64,000 bases of DNA from Nitrospira sp. (GTDB taxonomy: Bacteria > Nitrospirota > Nitrospiria > Nitrospirales > Nitrospiraceae): the NCBI GenBank assembly GCA_022226955.1, contig CP092079.1, positions 537,217 to 601,216 of the forward strand, given 5' to 3'. The position numbers and the translations under genes were made by a program. The notes under the pieces were generated by a model. That model worked only from the letters and a program-made list of their open reading frames with translations, was not told the DNA's origin and did not search any database. The first letter of the stretch is position 1. Each line of letters begins with the position of its first letter. Positions 46,601 to 54,271 of this stretch are shown here, piece by piece.

Positions 46601-48597
46601 TTCAGGAGGCCGCATTCTTACAAGAGCCATCGACGGCATCGATTTCCGCGGAGCTTGCTGCAAGTCCATCAGCGGCGCAGATGCCTTCGGTTGAAGAGGA
46701 TTCCCTCTTGCAGGGGAAGACCGGCGAAGTGGCGGGTCACACGCATCGCCTTTTGGCCGAGAAACAAGAAGATTTGATCGAGCCGGCTTCCGAAGCCCCG
46801 GTCGTCATTCCGCCAGTCGACGATCCGCTAGCAGTTCCCGCCGATGCGGTTTCTCAATTGGTTTCGCCGGCCGTTGAGACAGCGATGCCGACTCCCTCAG
46901 CTGCGCAGGATAAAGAGGCGTGGGTTAAGACCAGTGAGACAATTCGCTTTATTGATCCGAAACTGGCCGCGGCGGCACATCTGTCGCCGCCGCCTCCAGA
47001 GATTCAAGAAGAATGGCCGACGGGTTCGCTTTCGCAGTCGCCAGCGGCGTCGGCCGTCGATGTGCTTTTTCAATCATCGGGAGCGCCGGCACGGACTCAG
47101 ACGATTGAGCGAACGGCTGTTCCCAAGCCACGTCCACGGTTGAGTGCGAAACTGGCCCGCGTCCGTATTGGCCTGTGGTTGTTCATCAGTTCCTGCTTCT
47201 CGACGACGCACACAGTGGTGACATCGATTGTGGGGCTGGCGGTGTTGTCCGTGTCGGTCGTGGCGATGGCCATTGGAGTTGTGGGTTTGATTTGGTTGGT
47301 GATGGAAGAAAAGCCGAGCCCAGCGTTTCAAAGTCTGACGACGCCTCCGCAACGCGCCATGATGGATTCCGGTAAAAACGGATACTTGCTGTTGCTCGGA
47401 TTCGAGGCGGATGCGACGGCGGATCCGGTGCAGGCGGGGCACGAACGAAAGCCGGATGCTAAGGATGGAGAGATGGCCGCAGTCTGCCAAGGCGGAGACG
47501 AAGGCCAGACCGGATCCAATCAGAAAAATGCGTCCGCGAGTGTGGCACAGGGCTGGTATCGGTCGGCGGATCCGTCCGGACAGTTCACAGCACAAGCGAA
47601 CAGCTTGAAAGACTGGGCAGGTCAGGCGAATGTGCCCCTCGGCCGTTACCGGCAATGGCTCAAGATGCCGTTTGAGGATTGGGGGCATGGCCAAGCGGTG
47701 ACCCCACCCTGCGCGGCGATTCTTTTTGCGCATCGGTTGCACGTGGCGGAAGGGTTTAGCCAAGGGGGCGGCGCGGAGGCCGGAGTCGAGCGACTGGAAG
47801 GCGACATGGAAGCCTGGCGGACCACGTTGGGCCAGGCGAAGACGCTCCCGGTCAAAATGATGGCGCTGCAAGCGATCAACGACGATATTGCGGTCGCGTC
47901 AGGATTACTGGTCAATCCGGACTTCGATGGGAAGGCCCTCCCTCGGATCACCAAGATGCTTCGTCCGCTCGATCCGGTTGAGTCGTCGATGCGCTGGCCG
48001 ATGCAGAGTCAGTTGGTCTTGGCAGTGGAGTCATATGAGTCGCAACTCGATGCCGATCGGGGCGACGAGGTGCCGCTTCATGTCCGGGTGGCCGGCATGC
48101 TTCCGCTGCCGAAACAACGGCGGTTCAACGACTACGCCGAGTACTACGAAGCGTCCTATAAGGCGGCCGGGGAAGGCCGGTATAGTGCCATGCCGAAGCG
48201 CGCTACATACATCAAATATCCGGCGGCCGGCGTCATGGACTATGTGACGAATCCAGTGGAGAACATCATCGGGATTGCCCCGCTCCCAGCCTGGGACCGC
48301 TACAACGGCTTGGTGATCGATCTTGACGCGCGTCTCCGTTTGGTGAGTCTGCAAGCCTGGTTGCGCCGCAGCCCGCAGGACGACGATCTGCTGGCGCGGA
48401 TCGCCAAGGCCGGTCAACGCTTTTATGACCCCTATACAGGCCTGCCGATGCTGGTCAATCTCAAGAGAGGGGTTCTCTATAGCGTGGGTCACGATGGTAA
48501 GGACCAAGATGCGGACCCTGAACAGGATGTTGTCGTGACTATCCCCGCCAATCAACCTGCGGCTGTTCCTGCCAAACCTGTTTCAAAGTCGAAGTAA
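43642..48597 (+). CDS. Giant bitopic protein: TPR head, low-complexity PWEQ-repeat linker, periplasmic tail
   Basis: The 1651-codon frame encodes an N-terminal TPR-type region (about 29-175, e.g. KYGRSSAALKELLALDPANMEARRLFATLHLRLG). A roughly 970-residue linker rich in Pro, Ala, Ser, Glu and Val follows. It contains five related motifs around Trp237, 399, 520, 684 and 768: MPWDDV once, then PW[ED]QxQE four times. A basic stretch, one membrane span (about 1190-1222) and a 430-residue C-terminal domain rich in Trp/Tyr follow. The basic segment before the span predicts a cytoplasmic N-terminus and a periplasmic C-terminus. The tail start NGYLLLLGFEADATADPV recalls a hypothetical domain in other Gram-negatives. 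No enzyme motif is seen. GTG 43642 is the longest start; GTG 43711 is an alternative. Both lack a good ribosome site. Confidence 0.7.
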   Translation: MRADKKIPLKADKKVPPRGHKRGVIGYSKKSALLEDAITQMNAGKYGRSSAALKELLALDPANMEARRLFATLHLRLGSRLPARQAFESLANEALERQDYWLAESLLREYLAAGPRCVPFIEKLGLVYQEKGDALAASEEFAKAIDILVEDPDPDRPALPAELYAKIRELAPASPPAFRLASLFDAQTGELIARPATALSPDQDDISAPFVAVEPLEPIAESLSTLPADPVSGVMPWDDVSPNPSELLARSSPSETPDQFVSSPEALFEPPVEVAVAPIAPPLVEESLVTQTALNEQSPVEQNSSPPPQYSGDDNSSPSAVHDRESSRLQPMHEDFTDTTGALPASEWGAASLPVPQDLESVAANKATCVTEAVQAPQSDVSNTLLSPTSEIPSDPLPWEQVQEATVAIPQSNEESLSVTVQSAEAISVPSPETLPVNAVVSEPSEEKREEEPSLLAGPPLSLATTEECSPDVTWSAPDVAVTEPASSYSPPPEPSQASSVLEEQISDRPAEFVRLPMPWEQVQESSISIEGVTQEPIDLATAPPEPLLAQLQETVPAETSDRGIPEAVETPSAFSGLALNEAASVPIDEVVSPPERPPVSEPSPEIGKFSWASIFNSAWNFGSSSPAPHDSLAHVSPLETAVPAEAVLPHEAVSLSVPPEGLATDAVSDAVEEPAPVLSPMPWDQIQETAPVSTSSTDSVLSQEVEFPEAVSVSPVEIAEKAVGQDATEVTPVFQEEQTVRVPADERLDADPGFASSAMPDVSPMPWEQTQEISVAIPSEEVAPQPVVEPLAEAPAEPVVSSDMPVQEVIQDVMRVMAVDEASAESAGVHIEEAPHNDVAPVEPAEPLFRFLDPEKIDENGEVHARLSEAEAQSDNTTLPSETSAETSPVMSSAPVDGDSPAQAEEFHLVQQAEPEPVAPEFTRPAEPAESVEPASVASVSAPPAPPLLPHELLPVLQTLVDQLSVATKVIPAISAEAKPRDQEIVQEAAFLQEPSTASISAELAASPSAAQMPSVEEDSLLQGKTGEVAGHTHRLLAEKQEDLIEPASEAPVVIPPVDDPLAVPADAVSQLVSPAVETAMPTPSAAQDKEAWVKTSETIRFIDPKLAAAAHLSPPPPEIQEEWPTGSLSQSPAASAVDVLFQSSGAPARTQTIERTAVPKPRPRLSAKLARVRIGLWLFISSCFSTTHTVVTSIVGLAVLSVSVVAMAIGVVGLIWLVMEEKPSPAFQSLTTPPQRAMMDSGKNGYLLLLGFEADATADPVQAGHERKPDAKDGEMAAVCQGGDEGQTGSNQKNASASVAQGWYRSADPSGQFTAQANSLKDWAGQANVPLGRYRQWLKMPFEDWGHGQAVTPPCAAILFAHRLHVAEGFSQGGGAEAGVERLEGDMEAWRTTLGQAKTLPVKMMALQAINDDIAVASGLLVNPDFDGKALPRITKMLRPLDPVESSMRWPMQSQLVLAVESYESQLDADRGDEVPLHVRVAGMLPLPKQRRFNDYAEYYEASYKAAGEGRYSAMPKRATYIKYPAAGVMDYVTNPVENIIGIAPLPAWDRYNGLVIDLDARLRLVSLQAWLRRSPQDDDLLARIAKAGQRFYDPYTGLPMLVNLKRGVLYSVGHDGKDQDADPEQDVVVTIPANQPAAVPAKPVSKSK

Positions 48598-48825
48598 TCT
48601 CGTTGGGTGTACGTATCATCGCACAGTTGGGGCTCGGTTGACTGCCACCGTCGCATCGTCGGCGGTGTCAACGCATGGCCTCTCAAAACGTTCAGAGATA
48701 TATGGACAGTTCTCTCAGGAGAGAAATTGAGTGGAACCGGTGTCTTGACCCAGCGCCAAGATCTCATGACAATCGGGCATACAGGGTAGGATCCTGTGTG
48801 GCTGGCTCGAAATGAGGAGGTGTCT

Positions 48826-49437
48826 ATGGCACTTTCTCATAGAGTGATACCGGCCCGCAGCGGTCACTGCTATCAGGGTGGGAGGAGCGCAACTCTGGAG
48901 GAGACGCGGGCGCTTGATCGATTTTTGGCCGGGATCGAACGCCGCGCGTTTCGGATGGCGCAGCTTGCCACGGGACAGGATGATGAGGCGCTCGATCTTG
49001 TGCAGGAGGCCATGCTTAAGCTGGTCGAACGGTACGGTACGCGCGACGAAGCGGAATGGGGGCCGCTGTTTCACAGGATTTTACAATCGAAGATTCGCGA
49101 TTGGTATCGGCGGACAAAAGTCCGCAACCGCTGGCGCCTCTGGTTGAAGGCTGACGAAGACGGCGAAGCAACCGACGATCCATTGGCGGCGATTGCCGAT
49201 ACGGCGACCCCGGCGGCAGACCATCAACTGAAGACGAAAGAGGCTGCGGCGGCGCTCGATGCGGCTTTGCGCGCGCTGCCGCTTCGGCAGCAACAAGCCT
49301 TCTTGCTGCGAGCCTGGGAGGAGCTGGATGTGGCACAGACGGCGGCGGCCATGGACTGTTCCGAGGGGAGCGTGAAGACGCATTATTTTCGAGCGATTCA
49401 CACGCTTCGAACGCGGTTGGGGAATCATTGGCCATGA
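48826..49437 (+). CDS. ECF-family sigma factor (second system)
   Basis: The 203-residue sigma factor has region 2 (LDRFLAGIERRAFRMAQLATGQDDEALDLVQEAMLKLVERY) and region 4 (ALPLRQQQAFLLRAWEELDVAQTAAAMDCSEGSVKTHYFRAIHTLR). The ATG at 48826 has a strong GAGGAGG site; a longer frame starts at 48796. It overlaps the next gene by ATGA and heads a four-gene unit with DUF3619, a small exported protein and a DUF3106 protein, an arrangement I recall from Proteobacteria. Confidence 0.92.
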   Translation: MALSHRVIPARSGHCYQGGRSATLEETRALDRFLAGIERRAFRMAQLATGQDDEALDLVQEAMLKLVERYGTRDEAEWGPLFHRILQSKIRDWYRRTKVRNRWRLWLKADEDGEATDDPLAAIADTATPAADHQLKTKEAAAALDAALRALPLRQQQAFLLRAWEELDVAQTAAAMDCSEGSVKTHYFRAIHTLRTRLGNHWP

Positions 49438-49787
49438 GTCAAGATTTGCCGCGCGACGATCGGGAATTTGTCCAGCAGGCCAAAGAGGTATTGGATCGTG
49501 CTGTCGGCGAGGTGGACCATGCGGCAGTCCTTCGCCTCCAGCAGGGACGGCTGGCCGCGTTGGATGCGCGGGCGCGCCGGTTTTCGTGGCGGCCTTGGGC
49601 GTCCGGTCTGGCGATCGCTTCGCTTGCGGCGCTGGCCGTATTGCTCTGGATGCAACCGGCGCCGCCTCTTCAGCAGGCGGCGGTGCCGTTGGACGATTTC
49701 GAGCTCGTCACATCTGTCGAGAATGTCGAGCTAGCCGAAGATCTCGAATTTTTCCATTGGCTGGCCGGCGATGATCAGGCAGGGTAG
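49434..49787 (+). CDS. DUF3619-family membrane protein, probable anti-sigma factor
   Basis: The 117-residue protein has a short cytoplasmic N-terminal part (REFVQQAKEVLDRAVGEVDHAAVLRLQQGRLAALDAR), one membrane helix (WASGLAIASLAALAVLLWM) and a short periplasmic tail ending in an acidic DDFELVTSVENVELAEDLEFFHWL. This is the DUF3619 layout, and its place directly behind an ECF sigma gene suggests an anti-sigma role (inference). It overlaps the sigma stop by four bases and the next gene by 17. Confidence 0.75.
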   Translation: MSQDLPRDDREFVQQAKEVLDRAVGEVDHAAVLRLQQGRLAALDARARRFSWRPWASGLAIASLAALAVLLWMQPAPPLQQAAVPLDDFELVTSVENVELAEDLEFFHWLAGDDQAG

Positions 49788-50106
49788 CAGGTCTGTCTGT
49801 GCAGGATTGGCAGGCGGCGCGCTGCTGTGGATGGCGGTATCGGCGGCTGCCGCGCCGCCCGAGGCCACGCCGATTCCAGATGCCGACTTCCTGGAATTTT
49901 TAGGAAGCTGGCACACGGGCGATGGCCGGTGGGTCGATCCGTTTCATGCCGCTGAATTATCGGGTGCCGAAACGGGGGCTCCTCAGAAACGTCAGCGGAC
50001 CGAACCGGCGCAGGAACCACCGCGAACGAATCGACGGGAAACCCGTGAAGGGTCTGATCAGCAAAGTGTTTGGCCAATCGATCCCACGCGAGAGATGACG
50101 CGATGA
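49771..50106 (+). CDS. Small exported hypothetical protein in the ECF operon
   Basis: The 111-residue protein has a signal peptide (AGLAGGALLWMAVSAAAAPPE) and the motif DADFLEFLGSWHTGDGRWVDP, which I recall from the third gene of sigma/DUF3619/DUF3106 clusters. The rest is Arg/Glu/Gln-rich and probably disordered. It overlaps both neighbours, by 17 and by 4 bases, so it is coupled to them. Confidence 0.6.
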   Translation: MIRQGSRSVCAGLAGGALLWMAVSAAAAPPEATPIPDADFLEFLGSWHTGDGRWVDPFHAAELSGAETGAPQKRQRTEPAQEPPRTNRRETREGSDQQSVWPIDPTREMTR

Positions 50107-50633
50107 GAGGATTTGTACTCAATATTCTTCTGCTGTGTGGCTGGAGTCTCGCGGCATGGGCTCAAGCCGAATCCCCGGGTGTGCCGTGGAGCCAGCTGAA
50201 TCAGCAGGAACAGCAGCTGTTGCAGAAATTCAATCAGGACTGGGATCGGCTGACGGCGGACCGTCAGGAACGTTTGCGCAACGGCGCGCAACAGTGGTCG
50301 AGCATGAATCCCGATGAACGGACCGAGGCGCGGCAGCGGTTCCAGGAGTGGCGGCAAATGTCTCCGGACGATCAACAGCGCTTGCGAGACCGGTTCCAGC
50401 GATTTCGGGAGTTGCCGCCGGAAAAGCGCGAGGCCATTCGCAACGCGCGGCAGTGGTTTCGGTCACTGCCGCCCGACGAGCGTCATGAGATGCGCCAGCG
50501 CTGGAAAAACATGACGCCCGATGAACGGCGCGCCTTTCGCCGGCAGTTCCGAAAGGACTTCGATGGCGAGAGGTCTGTTCCATCGGGGAATCAGTTTCCG
50601 CGCCGCGACCGGCCGTTCCGTCCCAACCGGTAG
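50103..50633 (+). CDS. DUF3106-family exported repeat protein
   Basis: The 176-residue protein has a signal peptide (FVLNILLLCGWSLAAWAQA) and about seven repeats of some 19-20 residues, each built on a W/F-x-x-[ML]-x-P-[DE]-[DEK]-[RQ] turn (MNPDERTEARQRFQEW, MSPDDQQRLRDRF, LPPEKREAIRNA, LPPDERHEMRQRW, MTPDERRAFRRQF). This is the DUF3106 pattern. It is highly charged, likely helical, and periplasmic. It is the last gene of the sigma unit. Confidence 0.82.
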   Translation: MRGFVLNILLLCGWSLAAWAQAESPGVPWSQLNQQEQQLLQKFNQDWDRLTADRQERLRNGAQQWSSMNPDERTEARQRFQEWRQMSPDDQQRLRDRFQRFRELPPEKREAIRNARQWFRSLPPDERHEMRQRWKNMTPDERRAFRRQFRKDFDGERSVPSGNQFPRRDRPFRPNR

Positions 50634-50651
50634 ACGGCTTGCGACGGTTGC

Positions 50652-50680
50652 TTGACAGCGCGGGCGGTATTCCACAAAAT
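50652..50680 (+). promoter_or_regulatory. Promoter TTGACA-N17-CAAAAT
   Basis: A perfect -35 hexamer TTGACA (50652-50657) is followed 17 bases later by CAAAAT (50675-50680). The expected transcript starts about 45 bases before the AIM24-like gene at 50734. Confidence 0.5.
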
Positions 50681-50733
50681 CACCGCACAGAGTTTCTTGG
50701 TCTGACAGAGCACGTATCTCAGGAGATCAATCG

Positions 50734-51417
50734 ATGAAAAGCGAAATACTGTATCCGGGGGCCTTTCCAATGGTGCGCATTGAGTTGGCGGCAGGGGAAC
50801 ACCTCAAAGCCGAATCGGGCGCAATGGTCGCTTCTTCGCCGACGGTAGACGTCGAAAGCAAGATGGAGGGCGGTTTTCTTGGCGCGCTCTCGCGCAAACT
50901 TCTGACGGGAGAAAAATTCTTCTTTCAGACATTGCGGGCGAGTCGTGGGCCTGGTGAAGTGTTGCTGGCGCCGACGGTGCCGGGTGAAGTTGTCCTTCTT
51001 GATCTCGACGGTGTGAATGAATACATGGTGCAGAAGGACGGCTTTCTGGCGGGCGCCGAGGGCATTAACATCGAAAGCAAGATGCAGAGTTTGAGCCGCG
51101 GACTCTTGGGGGGCGAAGGATTTTTCATTCTGAAGATTGGCGGCAAAGGGATGCTGGCGCTGAACAGTTTCGGCGCGATCCATAAGATCGAACTCAGGCC
51201 GGATCAAGAATACATCGTCGACAACAGCCATCTCGTGGCCTGGTCGGCGACGACGTCGTACAACATCGAGAAAGCCTCTTCCGGTTGGGTCGCCAGCTTC
51301 ACGTCGGGCGAAGGGCTGGTCTGCCGATTCCGTGGGCCGGGGATTGTCTACATCCAAAGCCGCAATCCAGGCAGTTTTGGATCGTGGATCAGGCAATTCA
51401 TCCCGGTGTCGGAGTAG
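50734..51417 (+). CDS. TIGR00266/AIM24-family protein
   Basis: The 227-residue protein is a repeated beta-rich domain: EILYPGAFPMVRIELAAGEHLKAESGAMVASSPTVDVE, GGFLGALSRKLLTGEKFFFQTLRA, and a second copy LSRGLLGGEGFFILKIGGKG. This matches the TIGR00266/AIM24 family, whose structure is a trimeric TRAP-like barrel of unknown role. The N-terminal ESGAM and the C-terminal RNPGSFGSWIRQF are typical. A repeat-like element begins at the last base of its stop codon. Confidence 0.88.
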   Translation: MKSEILYPGAFPMVRIELAAGEHLKAESGAMVASSPTVDVESKMEGGFLGALSRKLLTGEKFFFQTLRASRGPGEVLLAPTVPGEVVLLDLDGVNEYMVQKDGFLAGAEGINIESKMQSLSRGLLGGEGFFILKIGGKGMLALNSFGAIHKIELRPDQEYIVDNSHLVAWSATTSYNIEKASSGWVASFTSGEGLVCRFRGPGIVYIQSRNPGSFGSWIRQFIPVSE

Positions 51418-51539
51418 CGGATGCTGAAAACGTCAGCGAACTGCGTTCTCGGCTCGATTCAATCCTCAACGTACCTCAAGGGTACGCCTGCGGTTGTCTC
51501 TCGCCTGCGGCCTTGTTGGCCGCCGTTTTGAGCATCCGC
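51417..51539. repeat. 123-bp inverted-repeat element (REP/MITE-like)
   Basis: Terminal arms GCGGATGCTGAAAAC (51417-51431) and GTTTTGAGCATCCGC (51525-51539) match in 14 of 15 pairs. The interior holds a CGTACC-TCAAG-GGTACG hairpin (51470-51486), two copies of CGCCTGCGG, and a GGCC-TTGTT-GGCC hairpin. It carries no gene and fills the gap between the AIM24-like and M48 genes. The shape fits a non-autonomous palindromic repeat family, and I recall similar sequences in Nitrospira intergenic DNA. No second copy was found by eye in this window. Confidence 0.6.
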
Positions 51540-51576
51540 CAAGAGCGTTGCCTTTAATCAGTCAATCGATCCTACG

Positions 51577-52719
51577 ATGACTCAATTTTCTCCCAATGCC
51601 CTCTGCTTCGGTGAGGAGTTTCCTGCCGCCGGGGCTCCTTGCCTGGTGCAGATTGAAGGCGATGGACTGACGATGACGTATGAGCTGGCAGGCGCATCTG
51701 CTATCTCGGAGCGCGTGCTGTTTACTGGGCTGTCGGTATCCGCCGGGGGGCTCGACCATGACCATCTCGTGTTGAAATGGGGGACGGGCGCGCAGGCCCG
51801 CACGCTCTACCTCAAGCACCCCGATCTTATTCGGGCGTTCCGGGAAGCGGCGCCGGATCACTTAAGCCAGCCCTTTGAGCAGGCGGCGGAGCGCGTGCGG
51901 CAGGTGCGCCGACGGCATCGCGCCACATGGGGGGTTGTTGCCGGTTCGATCCTGGCGGTGGCGCTGGGGCTGTGGTTTGGAGCCGATCTATTGGTCGAGA
52001 TGGCGGTGAGCCGCATGCCGGTGGAGTGGGAGCAGAAATTGGGCGAAGCGGCCTACAAGGATTTTCTCAGCCATCAAGACGTGATGAAAGAGGGTCCTGC
52101 CGTCAAGGCGGTCGAAGAGATGACGCAGCGCCTGGTCGAGCAGATCCCAGACAATCCCTACAAGTTTCAGGTGACTGTGGTGAAGAGCGATGTCGTCAAT
52201 GCGTTTGCGCTGCCGGGCGGCTACGTCGTCGTGTTCACCGGCTTGATGAAAAAAGCGGACAACGGAGAAGAAGTGGCGGGCGTGTTGGGCCATGAGCTTA
52301 ACCATGTGTTGCAGCGCCATGGGCTTGAGCGGATTGTGAAAAGTATGGGCGTGATGGCGGCGGTCGCGATCATTGTCGGCGATCAGCAGGGGCTCATCGG
52401 ATTAATGCGGCAAGTCGGCGTCGAATTGCTGACACTGAAGTTCGGCCGCGCGCAGGAAACGGAAGCCGATCTTACGGGGTTGCAGTTAGTCTATCGCGCC
52501 AAGATCGATCCCAACGGCATGGTCACGTTCTTTCAGAAACTGGCTGAAAAAGACGAGGGGCGGGTCGAGTGGCTCTCAACGCATCCGATGAGCAGCGCGC
52601 GGGCTGAGCGGTTGAAGGCCGAGTTGGCGGCCCTTCCCAAACGGTCCCCCGAACCGTTTACCTTTGAGTGGAGTGCCGTGCAGAGCGCGCTGGGCGTTCA
52701 GCCGGTGGCGGCACCGTAA
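51577..52719 (+). CDS. M48-family membrane metallopeptidase
   Basis: The 380-residue protein has one membrane helix (WGVVAGSILAVALGLWFGADLL, about 115-136) and the zinc site HELNH (His239-Glu240-x-x-His243) followed by ETEADLTGLQLV with the third ligand Glu. The VTVVKSDVVNAFALPGGYVVVFTGL strand pair precedes it. This is the HtpX/Ste24/BepA-type M48 layout, with an N-terminal extra domain of unknown role. It likely acts in envelope protein quality control. Confidence 0.85.
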   Translation: MTQFSPNALCFGEEFPAAGAPCLVQIEGDGLTMTYELAGASAISERVLFTGLSVSAGGLDHDHLVLKWGTGAQARTLYLKHPDLIRAFREAAPDHLSQPFEQAAERVRQVRRRHRATWGVVAGSILAVALGLWFGADLLVEMAVSRMPVEWEQKLGEAAYKDFLSHQDVMKEGPAVKAVEEMTQRLVEQIPDNPYKFQVTVVKSDVVNAFALPGGYVVVFTGLMKKADNGEEVAGVLGHELNHVLQRHGLERIVKSMGVMAAVAIIVGDQQGLIGLMRQVGVELLTLKFGRAQETEADLTGLQLVYRAKIDPNGMVTFFQKLAEKDEGRVEWLSTHPMSSARAERLKAELAALPKRSPEPFTFEWSAVQSALGVQPVAAP

Positions 52720-52779
52720 GAGCGCGGATAGGACATTAATTAGATGGATTATTTGAATCAGGTGTTTCCCACTGATTTG

Positions 52780-52808
52780 TTGACAATGTAAGTCGTGCTC
52801 ACTATATT
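52780..52808 (+). promoter_or_regulatory. Strong sigma-70 promoter TTGACA-N17-TATATT
   Basis: TTGACA (52780-52785) and TATATT (52803-52808) with the ideal 17-base spacer. The predicted start near 52815 gives about 78 bases of leader before the TRL-like lipoprotein gene. It is one of the best matches to consensus in the window. Confidence 0.7.
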
Positions 52809-52892
52809 CCGCCATAATCGCCCTCGATAGCGTAAGCGGTCGTGAGGTGTTGCGTCGGCAAGGGATCATTTCTTAACCGTGGGAGGAATGTT

Positions 52893-53234
52893 ATGAAGAG
52901 AATGTTGTTGTCCGTCGGTGTGCTGGCGTTTGCGGCAATGGCGACCGGTTGCGGGAGTGTCGGCGGGTATACGCAGCCGGCTGGTATAGCCCCAACGGCG
53001 TGGATATTCTCTGAAACGACGTCTGGCGGCATCCTCCATGACAATGGCGTGGCCCCGACCAAGGTCGGCAAGGCCTGTGGAACGAGCATCATGGGCATCG
53101 TTGCAACAGGCGATACGTCTGTAGAGACTGCGATGAACCAAGGTGGCATCAAGAAGGCGGTCTATACGGAACAGTACATCAAGAACATTATGGGATTCTT
53201 CGTCGAAGTGTGCACCATCGTCAAGGGAAACTAG
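52893..53234 (+). CDS. TRL-like family lipoprotein
   Basis: The 113-residue product has a lipobox leader (LLSVGVLAFAAMATGCGSV, Cys about 20). The mature part (GVAPTKVGKACGTSIMGIVATGDTSVETAMNQGGIKKAVYTE) follows the TRL-like family pattern, where K-x-G-x-A-C and G-D-x-S are conserved. Family members are small outer-membrane-linked lipoproteins of unknown role. A GGGAGGAA site precedes the ATG; the frame starts earlier at 52842. A strong terminator follows. Confidence 0.82.
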   Translation: MKRMLLSVGVLAFAAMATGCGSVGGYTQPAGIAPTAWIFSETTSGGILHDNGVAPTKVGKACGTSIMGIVATGDTSVETAMNQGGIKKAVYTEQYIKNIMGFFVEVCTIVKGN

Positions 53235-53275
53235 GCAGCGAAGACCGCAGGTCTCAGCTGTATGGAAACCGGAAG

Positions 53276-53310
53276 AGCGGGGATGGCCATGTGCCATCTC
53301 CGCTTTTTTA
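53276..53310 (+). terminator. Rho-independent terminator after TRL-like gene
   Basis: AGCGGGGATGGC (53276-53287) pairs with GCCATCTCCGCT (53293-53304) across a five-base loop with one G-U pair, then a run of six T. It sits 41 bases past the stop. It also covers the first in-frame ATG codons of the next open frame, showing that those starts are not used. Confidence 0.88.
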
Positions 53311-53351
53311 TTTGCAGAGAGCCCAAGCCAGCAATGACTAAGGGCGATGAC

Positions 53352-54074
53352 ATGGCAAAGCAGGTCCATCCTTGGTTAAGGGGATCAACTCCCTGCCGTA
53401 CTTGGCAGCGCCTGGTCTCCATGGCGTTGGCCGGAGTCAGGGCGATGATCGGCGCGGTGCTCATCGGCGGGCTCATCACTCTGGTGCCATTGGGAAAGGA
53501 GCCTCTCGCATTGGCTGCTGAATCGGCGGACATCTATATCGGTACCGCAATTGTCGGAGGATTTCCGCAGGTTCGCGATATGAGCCTCGGCGGGCGGAGT
53601 GTCAGCCGCGCGCATGTCGACAATGGGGTGGGAGCCGCGGTGAAAGTTGGCCTGTTTCCTCAGTGGACTCAGCGAGCGTTGGGCATCGAGCTGGAGTATT
53701 TCGGCACAACGGGGAAAGTCTCCGCCGTGACGACGGCCAATGGCAGTGGCAAAGCGAGTTTGACGGTGCTCAACAGCATGGTCAATCTCATCCTCCGACA
53801 ACCAACGGGTCTGTTTCGACCGTACGCCGGTGTCGGGATTGGCTACTCGGGAGGGATCTTGTACCGAGCGGACTTCCCGGACCGATCAAATCGAGAATTC
53901 GAATCGACTCCGGGACTGACCTATCAGTTGATGGGCGGACTCCAATGGCAAGTCGGCACGCGCGCGTACCTGTTTGCGGAATATAAACATCTTGTCACCG
54001 CGTTTCATTGGAAAGCGGTGTCCTTCGACTATCGAGGCGATTACGCGCTGATCGGCGTGGGCTGGATGTTTTAG
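53352..54074 (+). CDS. Outer-membrane beta-barrel protein
   Basis: The frame is open from 53262, but its first Met codons lie in the terminator, so ATG 53352 (or ATG 53334) is the likely start, giving about 240 residues. A long signal-anchor region (MALAGVRAMIGAVLIGGLITLVPLGKEPLALAAES) precedes the mature chain of amphipathic strands (DIYIGTAIVGGF, YAGVGIGYSGGILY, RAYLFAEYKHLVT), ending GDYALIGVGWMF with the terminal Phe of barrel proteins. It resembles OmpA-like or acyloxyacyl-hydrolase-type barrels; no closer name is possible. Confidence 0.65.
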   Translation: MAKQVHPWLRGSTPCRTWQRLVSMALAGVRAMIGAVLIGGLITLVPLGKEPLALAAESADIYIGTAIVGGFPQVRDMSLGGRSVSRAHVDNGVGAAVKVGLFPQWTQRALGIELEYFGTTGKVSAVTTANGSGKASLTVLNSMVNLILRQPTGLFRPYAGVGIGYSGGILYRADFPDRSNREFESTPGLTYQLMGGLQWQVGTRAYLFAEYKHLVTAFHWKAVSFDYRGDYALIGVGWMF

Positions 54075-54187
54075 TTGGAGCGCGGCGGCGCCATGCGAGG
54101 GTTTGCCCTGGCGATACCCCAAGCCTCATGTGCTGTTCGAATGCCGTCGGTGCGTCTGCTTCAGCGGCATAACTAGATGGAAATCGC

Positions 54188-54218
54188 TTGCCGCATTGGC
54201 CGAAAGGTGCGCTATAAT
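54188..54218 (+). promoter_or_regulatory. Candidate promoter TTGCCG-N19-TATAAT
   Basis: A perfect -10 TATAAT (54213-54218) with TTGCCG 19 bases upstream. It gives a leader of about 47 bases before the DUF3015 gene. The spacer is long, so strength is uncertain. Confidence 0.45.
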
Positions 54219-54271
54219 CGCGCAGGCATCTCGTTCCATCGTACTCACTATTATTACATGGAGGAGGCGGT

